61,173 nucleotides of DNA from a bacterium (GTDB lineage: Bacteria; SZUA-182; DTGQ01): the NCBI GenBank assembly GCA_040755755.1, contig JBFLZW010000072.1, forward strand, positions 76,574 to 137,746, read 5' to 3'. The position numbers were made by a program, and so were the translations under genes. The stretch's first letter is position 1. Every line of letters starts with the position of its first letter. The notes below the pieces were generated by a model. The model ran no database searches. It had not been told where the DNA came from and worked only from the letters and a program-made list of their open reading frames with translations. Shown one piece after another: positions 9,719-18,655 of the stretch.

Positions 9719-12039
9719 AAGGAAGGGTTTGTCATCTTTGGGCTTTGTTCGGCATCTTGGCTGTATCCATCCTCTTCAGCTTTTCGGTTCTGCTGACTGG
9801 CCAGCCGGGAATTGCCCGCGGTCAGGCCGAAACCGGAGCCGAAGATGACTACCTGGAATCAAGCGGAGCGGAGGAAGGAAACGATACCTTCTCCCAGGCC
9901 ACAGTTCTTGGCCCCGGCTTGTATGAAGGGCTTCGCTGCCTTGATGTGGACTGGTATAAGATTACCATTCCCGAAGAACAGGCCCTGCGGATAACCCTGA
10001 TGTTTTCAGACAGCAATAATGGCAACCTGGACCTTGTTCTGTACCGGGGTGAAAATGATCCCTCCTGGAAACCGGGATATGGCAACTGGGTTGCTTCGTC
10101 CTTCTCCCAGACGGATAACGAGGAAATTCTCATCCAGGCCCAGGCCGGTACCTATTATTGCCAGGTTTTCTCTTCGACTCCGGACGCCGATAATCAGTAT
10201 GCACTGAAGATCGAGGGATTTTTGTATACTCCGACCGTTTATTTTTACCAGTGGATCGATGTCCCCCCGGCGGCTGCTCCGCTGTTCTTCCTCAACTCGG
10301 ATGACAGCTTTGAAGAAGTGGATATCGGCTTTCCCTTTTTCTTTTTCGGTGAAGAAGTCACCAGCCTTCTTGTTTCCTCCAACGGCTATCTGACCTTCGG
10401 TGAGAATTGTGCTACCGAAGCCGAGAATAACGCCTTGCAAACCATGGTTCAGCCCCTGATTGTTATCGCTCCCTTCTGGGATGATTTAAATCCTGAAGCA
10501 GGCGGAGAGGTTTATGCCTGGCTCGATGAAGAAAGCTCTCCCCGGCGGTTTATTATTCAATGGAACGAGATGTGCTCCTACTATGCTGCACAGGGAACTG
10601 CCATCACCTTTGAGGTGATACTTTCCGAGGGGAGCAATGCGATCACTTTTCAATACAAGGATCTGCTTTTCAGGTCCCCCCAGGATGGGTACAGTTACGG
10701 CCAGTCAGCTACCGTAGGGCTCAAGTACTCCCGCTCCAATCAATTGCTGTCGCGGCTCTACTCCTATAATGGACAAAGAGCCAATGCCTACCTTGCCGAT
10801 GGCCTGGCTATTTCCTTTGCTCCATCCAAGATTCAGCCCTCTCCCTTTGTTATCAGTTATGTTCCTGACTCCAGGGATCCTGATTCGCTCTCTTTCCCCA
10901 GAGACAGGGCCATTGCCATTAATTTCAGCAAGCCGATGAATCCTGACCTGACATCCTCCGCTCTGGCCATTCAGCCCCCTGTTCACGGTCAGGTCAGGTG
11001 GCTGAACAATAATCAGACGCTCTGGTTTCATCCTGATGAATACTGGGCCGGAGCACAAGCCTATACCGTATCGGTCAGCCAGACGGCGCAAGACCTCGAC
11101 GGCCTTGTGCTGGCCACCGCTTTCCAGTTCACGTTTATCACCGACGAGAATCTGCCTCCCCCGCCTGTTGAAGTCGATACGCTCCCCCCGCAGGTGACAC
11201 TATACCTGGATAGTAACAGAACCGATGCTGTGCCGGTATCGGCAAAAGTTTACCTTGCCTTCACCGAACCGATGGTTCCCCAGTCAGTCGAAAAGGCCCT
11301 GTCCTTCTCCCGGACCGGCGGCGGAGAGGTGGCCTATACACTCACTGCCCAGGACCAGGACCATACGCTCTGGACTATCTCTCCCGGCCAGAATCTGGCC
11401 TATGACTCGGCTTATACCGTAGAGGTCCGGCCATCGGCCCTGGATGAAGCCGGAAATGCCCTTGGCACTCCAGTCAGTTTATCATTTAGAACCCAAAAGC
11501 CGCCGGGTTCGGGGCCAGGGGATTCTTTGAGCTGGAATACTGGAACCTGGGGTGCCGGAACCTGGAGTACTGGAACCTGGAATGCCGGGTCCTGGAATTT
11601 CACTTCGAATTGGCAGGGAGGATGGTCAGGCGGATCATCACTGTTTTCCTCTTCCTCCTCCTTTATCATGCCATCGATGCCATCAACCAGCCCCTTCACG
11701 ACGACCGGAAGCTGGAGCGGCAATTACCAGTTCACCGGAACCGGACTGTCAGGCGTCACCTCCCCAGCATGGAATCTGCCAGATAATACAGCCCTCTTTT
11801 CGGGCCTGGACCTGACAACTTCCAATTCCTGGTCAAGCCCTTCCTTCTTCTCCCCCTTCGCAGGGAGCTTCAATGCAGCGGGAGCAGCTTTCTCCGGATC
11901 AGGGGGTGCATCCTTCCCCGACAGATCTTTCACTCTGGGCGGCAGCTTGATGTATCCGGCCGGTAACATCTTTTATGATACCCTGAGCTATGGCCGTACC
12001 AGCAGCCTCTTTTTTCCCAACATTTTTCAGCAATACTGA
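9715..12039 (+). CDS. Exported multidomain protein: PPC domain, nidogen-like region, two Ig-like domains, Trp-Gly pentapeptide tail
   Basis: 774 residues, starting with an ATGA overlap on the preceding NHL gene. A signal peptide (residues ~8-35) is followed by a PPC (bacterial pre-peptidase C-terminal) domain around 45-165, recognisable by DVDWYKITIPE and AGTYYCQVFS. A nidogen/NIDO-like region (~185-365) follows, with SNGYLTFGE and APFWDDLNP. Two Big_5-type Ig-like domains come next (~380-490 and ~500-600; NFSKPMNP, AFTEPMVP). The C-terminal ~170 residues are rich in Ser, Gly, Trp and Phe and open with four exact 5-residue units of the form W-x-x-G-(T/S). The architecture fits a surface or secreted adhesive or structural protein. 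No catalytic domain is visible and no sorting signal is recognised. Confidence 0.8.
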   Translation: MKGRVCHLWALFGILAVSILFSFSVLLTGQPGIARGQAETGAEDDYLESSGAEEGNDTFSQATVLGPGLYEGLRCLDVDWYKITIPEEQALRITLMFSDSNNGNLDLVLYRGENDPSWKPGYGNWVASSFSQTDNEEILIQAQAGTYYCQVFSSTPDADNQYALKIEGFLYTPTVYFYQWIDVPPAAAPLFFLNSDDSFEEVDIGFPFFFFGEEVTSLLVSSNGYLTFGENCATEAENNALQTMVQPLIVIAPFWDDLNPEAGGEVYAWLDEESSPRRFIIQWNEMCSYYAAQGTAITFEVILSEGSNAITFQYKDLLFRSPQDGYSYGQSATVGLKYSRSNQLLSRLYSYNGQRANAYLADGLAISFAPSKIQPSPFVISYVPDSRDPDSLSFPRDRAIAINFSKPMNPDLTSSALAIQPPVHGQVRWLNNNQTLWFHPDEYWAGAQAYTVSVSQTAQDLDGLVLATAFQFTFITDENLPPPPVEVDTLPPQVTLYLDSNRTDAVPVSAKVYLAFTEPMVPQSVEKALSFSRTGGGEVAYTLTAQDQDHTLWTISPGQNLAYDSAYTVEVRPSALDEAGNALGTPVSLSFRTQKPPGSGPGDSLSWNTGTWGAGTWSTGTWNAGSWNFTSNWQGGWSGGSSLFSSSSSFIMPSMPSTSPFTTTGSWSGNYQFTGTGLSGVTSPAWNLPDNTALFSGLDLTTSNSWSSPSFFSPFAGSFNAAGAAFSGSGGASFPDRSFTLGGSLMYPAGNIFYDTLSYGRTSSLFFPNIFQQY
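11533..11592 (+). repeat. 15-bp coding tandem repeat (four units) encoding W-x-x-G-(T/S)
   Basis: Four 15-bp units starting TGG at 11533, 11548, 11563 and 11578 encode WNTGT, WGAGT, WSTGT and WNAGS. A Trp follows at 11593, and weaker copies continue for about 25 more residues. They place Trp607, 612, 617, 622 and 627 at a strict period of five. Confidence 0.85.
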
Positions 12040-12087
12040 AGAGAAATCTGAAAATAATTATTGCAAAATATAACAATGGCAGGTGAT

Positions 12088-15000
12088 ATGAAAAAATTAC
12101 CCTATACGCGGATTTTCGGTGCGGTTTTCCTGATTATTTTCCTGAGTGTCCGGATACCGGGAATCTCGGGGTCTGCCCAGGCAGCCCCGGTTATTACCAG
12201 TATCTCCCCCGATCATGGGCCAAGAGGGATGAATACGGATCTGACTATCAGGGGAGCGGGATTCTCGCCGGGGATGAAAGTCTCGATCTGGGGAGGAGGA
12301 GTTTATATCAAAGGCTCACATTCTACCGCCGGATCAGCCAACAGCCTGTATTGCTCCGGTTCTTACGTATATCTGGCCTGCGGCCGGAAGGGAGGCGCAA
12401 GCGGAAGTAGTGGAGTCTATATCTTCCCTATCGAAAATCCCGCAAGCCCGCAGCCGCTGAGCTTCCTGTCCCTGCCCGGTCAGGCCAGCGATATTCTGGT
12501 CTTTGACAACTATGCCTATGTGGCGGCTGAGGAAGCTGGCTTTCAGATTCTGGATGTCCGGGACCCGGCAGCTCCTTCCTGTGTCTCTTCCCTTCCCCTG
12601 AACGGAAGGGCTCTCAAGGTTTCTCTCTATGGCCATCACGCATACCTGGCCGCGGATTACGGCGGATTGCAGATCGTGGATATCAGGAATCCCCGCCAGC
12701 CTGCTCCGGCAGGCTCGTTGGTACCCTCACCAGACAGTTGTATCCTCGATGTCGTCACCGAAGGAGGCTACGCCTATCTGGCAGCCGGATGGGCGGGAGT
12801 AAAGATCGCTGATATCGGCCATCCGGAAAATCCCGCAATCGCCGCCGACTTTCCCTGTCCCGGCCGCTTTGTCATGGGAGTATTCAAGTATCAGAATTAC
12901 CTGTATCTTTCCGAAATGGAAAACGGGGTGGAGATTCTGGACATCAGCGATCCCCTCTCCCCGAAAGCAGCGGCTCACCTGGCCACGCCAGGGCTTGCTC
13001 ACCAGGTTTCCATCAGGGGAAACTACCTTTATGTGGCAGATGACTACCGGGGGGTTGAGATTTTTCGCCACGACCTTACCCAGGGGTGCAGCCTGGTGGG
13101 ATTTCAGGAGACTCCCGGCTGGGCTGTGGACCTGCAGGTGGTCGATAACCATGTTTTTGTCGCTGACAGCCAGGGGGGATTGCAGATTCTGGATGCTGAA
13201 AATCCCCGCAATCCTTCTCTGGTCAGCATGGTCGATCTTTTGGATGGCTCAGCGGGAGTTGAAGTCAGCGGCCTCAAGGTGCAGGGTGATTATGCCTATG
13301 TTTTCAGCAGGGCGAATTCCTTTTCCGATGAAAACTGGCTGAAGATCCTGGATGTTTCCAACCCCAAAAACCCTCATGTTTGCGGGAAGACCCGGAATAT
13401 CGGCCCCTGGCCTGAAGATCTGGCGATCAGTCAGGAATATGCCTATCTGGTGGATGATTATACCGGGCTTGAAGTTTTCAATGTTACCTATAAGCAGTCT
13501 CCGCAGCGGGTATCGTTTTACGACCGCGATACCTCCGGGGGGAGGGGAATTTTTATCAAGGATAACACCCTTCTTCTGGCCGACTCTCTGGCCAGCGGTA
13601 CGGCAGGCATCAAAATCTTCACTCAGGATGCGAAAATGCTGCCCCTGAGGTTAGGAACTGCTGGGCTCGCCGATGCGAAGGCCAGTGCAGAGGCTATCTA
13701 CGCTGCGGGAGATTATGCTTTTCTGGCTGCCGGTGAGGCCGGGGTGAGTATTTTTAACCTTCGGGATCCGAGTCAGCCTGCGCTGATCAGCACCCTTCCC
13801 CTTGCCGGTTTCATCGGCGATCTCCTGGTCGCAGGGCCATATGTCTATCTGGCCAACAGGAAGGGACTTATCCAGGTGATAGATATTAAACTGCCTTCAA
13901 ACCCGCACCTGCTCGGCTCCTGCAAAACCGCGGGAGAGCCCGGGTCCATGGCTCTTTCCGGTAATTACCTCTATGGAGCGGAAGGAGAGGCTGGCTTGCA
14001 GGTCATTGACATCACTCAGCCGGAAAAGCCCCTGGCCGTGGTTTCCCTCGCCACCCTGACTCCTGCTGAAGAGGTGGTGGCCGATGGGGAATATATCTAT
14101 GCGGCGGTGCGAAATGGCCTGATGATCATGAGCGCCTTGAAACCCTGCCCGTCGGTATCCTCTGTCGATCCGGCTACCCTGCGGGTTTCCACGCCTGCCG
14201 GGCTTGCTCCGGGTACCTATCACCTTACCCTGACCGACCCCAATGGGAGCATGACTGTCCTGCCCAATGGATTTACTGTTGAAGCCAACCGCCCGCCGGT
14301 CATGGAGCCAATCGCCGATAACCCGATGATAGCTGTCACCGAAGGGGAAACCCTGACTCTGACCATCAGGGCCATCGATCCTGATGGAGACCCTCTGAGC
14401 TACACCGCATCTCTTTCCCGCCTCCCGCAAGGGGCCAGCCTGTCGGGGAATGTTTTCACCTGGCGGCCAAAGTCCGGGGACAGCGGCCTGTACCCCAATA
14501 TCTGGTTTCAGGTCACAGACGGGGAATTTATCATCGAGCGGACAATCAATCTGGCAGTCATCGATAATGGCAACAATGGCGATAATGGCGGCGATGGCAA
14601 CAATACCCCGCCTGAGCTTGGCCTGATCCCGTCTCAGACGCAGGGGGAAGAGGGCAAAGCAATCGCTTTTTTGATTGAAGCCTTCGATCCTGATCCGGAA
14701 GACCGGGAAAACCTCACCATTACCCTGCTGAATGCTCCAGCCGGGGCGACATGCCAGATGTTGACGGGGGGGCAGGATAATAAGGTTATTGCCCGCTTTC
14801 TCTGGACGCCCGATTACGGCCAGGCAGGGACGTATACGATTACTTTGCAAGCTTCAGACCAGCAGTTATCGGACCAAAAGACCCTCACCCTCATGGTCCG
14901 GGAAGCAGCCCCTGCTCCCGCCAGATTCGAGCTTAAGGCGGGGGCCAATACCTGGCTGTGCCCGGCAGGAAGAAATCAGGCTCAGTATACTTCCTTCACC

Positions 15001-15186
15001 TTTCTGCGGGAGATGGGCGAAGATGCTCTTTTCTCCCTCCAGGCTTACGATTGGGATGGAACGCCGCTCAAAAGCTGCTCCTGGCTCTTTGGCAGACCCT
15101 GTGGCGATGACTTTCCCATGGACCGGAGCCGGATCTACCGGATTCAGGCCAGGAGGGGCGTTTCGTTCACCTGGCCGAGGGATTAG
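12088..15186 (+). CDS. Exported LVIVD-repeat protein with IPT/TIG and putative Ig (cadherin-like) domains
   Basis: 1032 residues from the ATG at 12088. This start follows AGGTGAT and gives MKKLPYTR and a clean signal peptide; a TTG at 12061 is less likely. An IPT/TIG-type stretch (ITSISPDHGPRGMNTDLTI) is followed by about a dozen ~40-residue LVIVD repeats, each with a YAYLAAG-like strand and a GLQIVDI-like strand then DPxxP. After a second IPT-like segment come two putative-Ig/cadherin-like domains (TIRAIDPDGDPLSYTAS; FLIEAFDPDPED) joined by a Gly/Asn/Asp-rich linker near 14570-14610. LVIVD proteins are predicted cell-surface propellers of unknown ligand. It closes the four-gene run of exported proteins. 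Confidence 0.85.
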   Translation: MKKLPYTRIFGAVFLIIFLSVRIPGISGSAQAAPVITSISPDHGPRGMNTDLTIRGAGFSPGMKVSIWGGGVYIKGSHSTAGSANSLYCSGSYVYLACGRKGGASGSSGVYIFPIENPASPQPLSFLSLPGQASDILVFDNYAYVAAEEAGFQILDVRDPAAPSCVSSLPLNGRALKVSLYGHHAYLAADYGGLQIVDIRNPRQPAPAGSLVPSPDSCILDVVTEGGYAYLAAGWAGVKIADIGHPENPAIAADFPCPGRFVMGVFKYQNYLYLSEMENGVEILDISDPLSPKAAAHLATPGLAHQVSIRGNYLYVADDYRGVEIFRHDLTQGCSLVGFQETPGWAVDLQVVDNHVFVADSQGGLQILDAENPRNPSLVSMVDLLDGSAGVEVSGLKVQGDYAYVFSRANSFSDENWLKILDVSNPKNPHVCGKTRNIGPWPEDLAISQEYAYLVDDYTGLEVFNVTYKQSPQRVSFYDRDTSGGRGIFIKDNTLLLADSLASGTAGIKIFTQDAKMLPLRLGTAGLADAKASAEAIYAAGDYAFLAAGEAGVSIFNLRDPSQPALISTLPLAGFIGDLLVAGPYVYLANRKGLIQVIDIKLPSNPHLLGSCKTAGEPGSMALSGNYLYGAEGEAGLQVIDITQPEKPLAVVSLATLTPAEEVVADGEYIYAAVRNGLMIMSALKPCPSVSSVDPATLRVSTPAGLAPGTYHLTLTDPNGSMTVLPNGFTVEANRPPVMEPIADNPMIAVTEGETLTLTIRAIDPDGDPLSYTASLSRLPQGASLSGNVFTWRPKSGDSGLYPNIWFQVTDGEFIIERTINLAVIDNGNNGDNGGDGNNTPPELGLIPSQTQGEEGKAIAFLIEAFDPDPEDRENLTITLLNAPAGATCQMLTGGQDNKVIARFLWTPDYGQAGTYTITLQASDQQLSDQKTLTLMVREAAPAPARFELKAGANTWLCPAGRNQAQYTSFTFLREMGEDALFSLQAYDWDGTPLKSCSWLFGRPCGDDFPMDRSRIYRIQARRGVSFTWPRD

Positions 15187-15207
15187 GGGGGAGGATTATT
15201 CGAAAAA

Positions 15208-15228
15208 TTCCCTGATTCTTTTAGGGAA
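15208..15228. terminator. Weak hairpin between convergent genes
   Basis: TTCCCT (15208-15213) pairs with AGGGAA (15223-15228) in the gap between the LVIVD gene and the convergent tlpA-like gene. The stem is only six pairs and there is no clean T-run, so it is a tentative shared terminator. Confidence 0.3.
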
Positions 15229-15294
15229 ATGTTACCTGTCCTTTTGTTGTTATCGAGGTTTTAGCAGACCATTATAAGCGTACCTTTGCATTAT

Positions 15295-15894
15295 CTAATT
15301 GGCCAACAAACTCATAATTACCTGCTCGGCCTTGTTAAGCTCATAGCCGTAATAGACGATATTGCCCTTCTTATCGATGACAATGTTCGTAGGGGTGCCT
15401 TTCACCCGGTATCTTCTGGCAACTTCCCCCTTCTGGTCAAGCAGGACATCGAACACGACGCCCTTTTGCCTGGCGAAATTCTGGACTTTTTCCGGTTTTT
15501 CACCGATATCGACCGATAGAAACTTTACCTGCTCGGCCAGGGATTTTTCAATCTTGTTAAGGTGGGGAATTTCGGCTACACAATACGGGCACCAGGTTGC
15601 CCAAAAATTTATGAGAACGATCTTGTTTCCGAGAAAGTCAGTCAGACTGACCTTTTGATTCCGGATACTGTGCAGGGTAAAATCCAGAGCGGGCATGGCA
15701 TTGGATGGGCTGCTTTTTGGGGTCTCATTGGTTGGCTGGGCTTTCTGTGCCTCATTCGCCGATGGTTTCGCCTCGCTTTTTTGATTCACTTCGGCCTGTT
15801 CCGAGGGCTGTTTTTGCGCCTTACAACTCGTTGCCATGAGAAGAATTCCCATTACCGGGATGATCATAACTTTTCGGAGAATTGCCATCTTCAT
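15295..15894 (-). CDS. TlpA/ResA-type thiol-disulfide lipoprotein
   Basis: 199 residues. The start is fixed by AAAGGAAG 5 nt before the ATG. Residues 1-24 are a lipoprotein signal with lipobox ATS-Cys24. Residues 25-70 are a low-complexity Gln/Lys/Ala/Pro linker, and the rest is a thioredoxin fold with active site WCPYC (Cys102, Cys105) in FWATWCPYC and a cis-Pro in KGTPTN. TlpA/ResA proteins reduce disulfides in the periplasm, often on apocytochrome c. Electrons are expected from the CcdA homologue encoded just upstream in the same direction. The 74-nt gap to ccdA is compatible with co-transcription. Confidence 0.9.
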   Translation of the reverse strand: MKMAILRKVMIIPVMGILLMATSCKAQKQPSEQAEVNQKSEAKPSANEAQKAQPTNETPKSSPSNAMPALDFTLHSIRNQKVSLTDFLGNKIVLINFWATWCPYCVAEIPHLNKIEKSLAEQVKFLSVDIGEKPEKVQNFARQKGVVFDVLLDQKGEVARRYRVKGTPTNIVIDKKGNIVYYGYELNKAEQVIMSLLAN

Positions 15895-15968
15895 TGTTTC
15901 TTCCTTTCTCAGCTATACATTTCTCAGGTATACATAATAGGTGTATATAATGTGCAGTGGTCCCGGGC

Positions 15969-16685
15969 TTATAGCCAGAGCCTTCCTGCCTGGATAAGAT
16001 AATACTCACCCAGAGCAAGCATAAATAACCCAAACGCTGTCTGTGCCCGCTTCATCCACACTCCCGACTTGGGAAGGGCAGTGAGGATTCCGGTGAAGGT
16101 TCCGGCCAGAATGAGTAAAAAGCCCATTCCCAGTGCATAGGTAAAAAGAAGGCTGATGCCAAAAACCAGATTCTGCTGCGTGGCAATATACGTCAGCAGC
16201 ACTCCGAGAACAGCTACGGTACAGGGCGCGGTAATGAGGCCGGAAGCAAGGCCAAGTCCAAAAGCACCGATAACGCCCTGTCGAACCTTGCCGGACCCGG
16301 ACCGGTTCAGGAAGGACGGCATGGGCAGGGAAAACAGCCCGAGCGTGGAAAGGCTGAAGAAAATGATAATATTGGCAATAATGAGATAAGCGACAGGGTT
16401 ATTCTGTATCTGGCCGAACAGCATGCCGCTCAAAGCGGCAAAAGCACCGAGGAAGGAATAGGTTATTGCCATACCCAGAACATAGGCAGAGGAAAGAACA
16501 AAACCGCTCATTTTGGTCCGGTTGCCCTGGCCGCCGATAAATCCGACAATGACGGGCAGAACAGGGTATACGCAGGGAGTGAAGGAAGTAGCCACGCCAG
16601 CCAGAAGAACTACCGGATAGGCAAGAACCGATGTTGATTGAATATAGCTTTGAGCTATCTGAAATAGATTATGAAGCATACTCAC
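15969..16685 (-). CDS. ccdA: CcdA/DsbD-type membrane thiol-electron transporter
   Basis: 238 residues with six predicted membrane helices. Two helix-start cysteines lie in ATSFTPCVYPVLP (helix 1) and LITAPCTVAVLG (helix 4), the pair that shuttles electrons across the membrane in CcdA/DsbD. The start overlaps the stop of the thioredoxin gene by 4 nt (16682-16685). The predicted path is cytoplasmic thioredoxin to CcdA to the TlpA-like lipoprotein, serving cytochrome c maturation or disulfide isomerisation. This chain is inferred from gene order and known CcdA function. Confidence 0.92.
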   Translation of the reverse strand: MSMLHNLFQIAQSYIQSTSVLAYPVVLLAGVATSFTPCVYPVLPVIVGFIGGQGNRTKMSGFVLSSAYVLGMAITYSFLGAFAALSGMLFGQIQNNPVAYLIIANIIIFFSLSTLGLFSLPMPSFLNRSGSGKVRQGVIGAFGLGLASGLITAPCTVAVLGVLLTYIATQQNLVFGISLLFTYALGMGFLLILAGTFTGILTALPKSGVWMKRAQTAFGLFMLALGEYYLIQAGRLWL

Positions 16686-16999
16686 TCAATATACTTCTTG
16701 ATTTTTTGCAGGAATTTTTCTTCAGACATTCCCCCGGAGAATTTTTCCTTCAGGACACCTTTTTGAAGGATGACCACGGTGGGAAGGCTCATCACGCCGT
16801 ACTGGACAGCCAGAGGCTGATTCCGGGTAATATCCACCCTGCCGAGAAAACAATCGATGCCGGCGGGCAGGGCAAGTTTTTCCATAAACCGCTGCAGCTC
16901 TTTACAGGAACCGCACCACGGGCTCTCGAAAAGGACGATTGCCCACTCATGGCCGGTATAGGTTTGATCCCCCGGATTAATGGTCACAAGGTCACTCAT
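16682..16999 (-). CDS. Thioredoxin-like protein
   Basis: 105 residues with a single thioredoxin fold. The active site is WCGSC (Cys29, Cys32) rather than the classical WCGPC, with a cis-Pro in SLPTVV near residue 73. No signal peptide is seen, so it is cytoplasmic. It overlaps ccdA by 4 nt and is the likely electron donor to CcdA. The Ser in the CxxC should raise reactivity differently from standard TrxA; the exact redox potential cannot be read from sequence. Confidence 0.88.
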   Translation of the reverse strand: MSDLVTINPGDQTYTGHEWAIVLFESPWCGSCKELQRFMEKLALPAGIDCFLGRVDITRNQPLAVQYGVMSLPTVVILQKGVLKEKFSGGMSEEKFLQKIKKYIE

Positions 17000-17087
17000 G
17001 GTATCTGTTTCCCTCCAGTGCAGTAACTTTTCAATATTATCATTTTATTATTCTCAGGTCAACGGACCTTTTCTTTTTTCTCCTCGG

Positions 17088-17699
17088 CTATCTTCGCTTT
17101 TCCCAATTACGGTACGTCTCACGCACAGGTTCGTGAATCGTCGGGTGCTTGCCAAAGGTGTGGGAAGAAGGCTTAACAGCATGGCGCAGGTAGATGTGGA
17201 TTATCCCGCTGGCAGCAAAAAAGGCTGCTGAAAAAGCGTGGAGAGCATAGCACCAGGCAATCATCTCCCGCTGGTACAGGTGAGAATTCCATAGAATCAG
17301 GCCGCTCGATGAGGATAACAGGCCAAAGAGCATGACTCCCAGAAAGTGAATTTTTTGAGCCGTGGTGAATTTCCCTCGTCCCTGAGAGGCTTCATGATGA
17401 GCAGGGTAGGTCTTCACTCCATTCAGCCAGTTCGCGGCTGTCTGATAGGGGCCATATTCCCTCAGCCAGGCCCAAAAGGTAAAGACCAGGCCGATGGAGA
17501 AAAAAATTCCAGCCCGGCGATGAATAAAGGCTGCTCTCCGAGCATTACCAAAGAGACGCAAGGTTACCTGGAAGGAGGGAAATATCAGCCCCCCATGAGT
17601 AAGGAACAGGACCACAAGACTGACTGTCAGCAGCCAGTGTCCAATCAGCTCGATGGGGGAAAGACGGCGCACGCCGGTCAGTCGGCGCTTTGTGCTCAT
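17088..17699 (-). CDS. Formate dehydrogenase gamma subunit (cytochrome b556 type)
   Basis: 203 residues from the ATG at 17699, which overlaps the beta-subunit stop by 4 nt; a longer open frame to 17822 would run inside that gene. Four hydrophobic segments are visible, with conserved His in IELIGHWLL, AAFIHRRAG, KIHFLG and ALHAFSAAFF plus IIHIYLRH as candidate haem b ligands, as in FdnI-type subunits. It would take electrons from the beta subunit and pass them to the quinone pool. A cytochrome b561-like subunit of another iron-sulfur oxidoreductase is an alternative because no catalytic subunit is adjacent. Confidence 0.85.
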   Translation of the reverse strand: MSTKRRLTGVRRLSPIELIGHWLLTVSLVVLFLTHGGLIFPSFQVTLRLFGNARRAAFIHRRAGIFFSIGLVFTFWAWLREYGPYQTAANWLNGVKTYPAHHEASQGRGKFTTAQKIHFLGVMLFGLLSSSSGLILWNSHLYQREMIAWCYALHAFSAAFFAASGIIHIYLRHAVKPSSHTFGKHPTIHEPVRETYRNWEKRR

Positions 17700-18463
17700 C
17701 GGTGTGATTCTCCGGATCCTTCTCGGTTGTGCAGCTTGCTGCAGGTGTAGTGGATGATGGCACTGAGCAGGGCAAGCCCCACACCTCCACCGAACAGCGG
17801 CTTGAATACCCGCTTCCACCAAAATACTGCCCCCGGTACTTCAGGACTGGCGGGGAGCCCGTAATTCTGGGGAGGAGCCTGGAGGACAAACATCACGTGC
17901 AGTCCCTTGACTTCGTTCTCACCATAGATATTTTTATATCCCGCAGCCTTGGCCTGCTGAAGCAGTACATTCCGGTCTCCGAAGCGGATAGCCCCGGTAG
18001 GACAGCCTTGAGCACAGGCTGGCGCAGCGCCCATAGCTATCCGGTCGTGACAGAAATGGCACTTGCTGACCTTCCGGCTGCGCTCATCGAATTGAGGAAT
18101 TTCAAAGGGGCACAGGTTGACACAATATTTACAGCCGATGCATTTATCCGGGTTCAGGATCACTGCCCCTTCCGGTGTCTTCTCTATGGCTCCCGGTGAA
18201 GGACAGACCAGCATGCAGGCAGCATCGGTGCAATGATAGCATTGCCGCTTCAGGAAAAGCCATTGCATTCCATGCTCTGTTTTCATCTCCCGGAAATGAA
18301 TCTGGGTGTAGGTATTGAATGAAAGCCCGGGAGGGTTCTCATAGGAGCCCAGGTTGGTGGTCGATTCAGCCGGCAGTTGGTTCCACTGCTTGCAGGCAAC
18401 CTGACAGGCGCGGCAGGCAATGCAGCGCTCCGGATAAATCAAAAAAGCCTTTTCCATGCTCAA
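17696..18463 (-). CDS. Formate dehydrogenase beta subunit, four-cluster ferredoxin type
   Basis: About 255 residues. The start may be the TTG at 18463 (GGAGGAG at ideal spacing) or the ATG at 18457. Cysteine clusters are CIACRACQVAC (14-24), CYHCTDAACMLVC, CIGCKYCVNLC and a fourth CHFCHD...CAQGC, the set for four [4Fe-4S] clusters of FdnH/FdhB-type proteins. A single hydrophobic helix near the C-terminus (VGLALLSAIIHYTC) anchors it to the membrane beside the gamma subunit. The usual molybdenum/tungsten alpha-subunit gene is absent upstream. It must be elsewhere or this pair serves another molybdoenzyme. Confidence 0.87.
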   Translation of the reverse strand: MSMEKAFLIYPERCIACRACQVACKQWNQLPAESTTNLGSYENPPGLSFNTYTQIHFREMKTEHGMQWLFLKRQCYHCTDAACMLVCPSPGAIEKTPEGAVILNPDKCIGCKYCVNLCPFEIPQFDERSRKVSKCHFCHDRIAMGAAPACAQGCPTGAIRFGDRNVLLQQAKAAGYKNIYGENEVKGLHVMFVLQAPPQNYGLPASPEVPGAVFWWKRVFKPLFGGGVGLALLSAIIHYTCSKLHNREGSGESHR

Positions 18464-18484
18464 ACTCTCCTCCTTCTCTCTCTT

Positions 18485-18655
18485 ATCGACCAGCAGTATC
18501 TGAATCTCCGGGGAGGAGGGTGAAGGAAGAGGTTGTGGTGGTTGAGAATTGTTCTTAGAATGTCGGTAGCGAGCGGTAAAGAGATAATTTTTCTTTTTCT
18601 GATGAACATTATCGTCATCCCCATCTCAAATCGACTACCGTTATCTGAATCTCCG
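18485..18655. repeat. Imperfect direct repeat in the fdh upstream region
   Basis: A 26-nt stretch at 18485-18510 recurs at 18630-18655 with 22 identities; the shared core is TATCTGAATCTCCG. Each copy is followed by a purine-rich GGAGG-like tract. The copies are 145 bases apart, upstream of the beta-subunit gene on the minus strand and of the toxin-antitoxin pair on the plus strand. They may be regulator binding sites or debris of a small duplication. I see no convincing gene between 18464 and 18874. Confidence 0.5.

Noticed and set aside
13897-14850. A 317-codon minus-strand frame opposite the LVIVD gene
   Set aside because: No start signal; composition typical of antisense of repeat codons.
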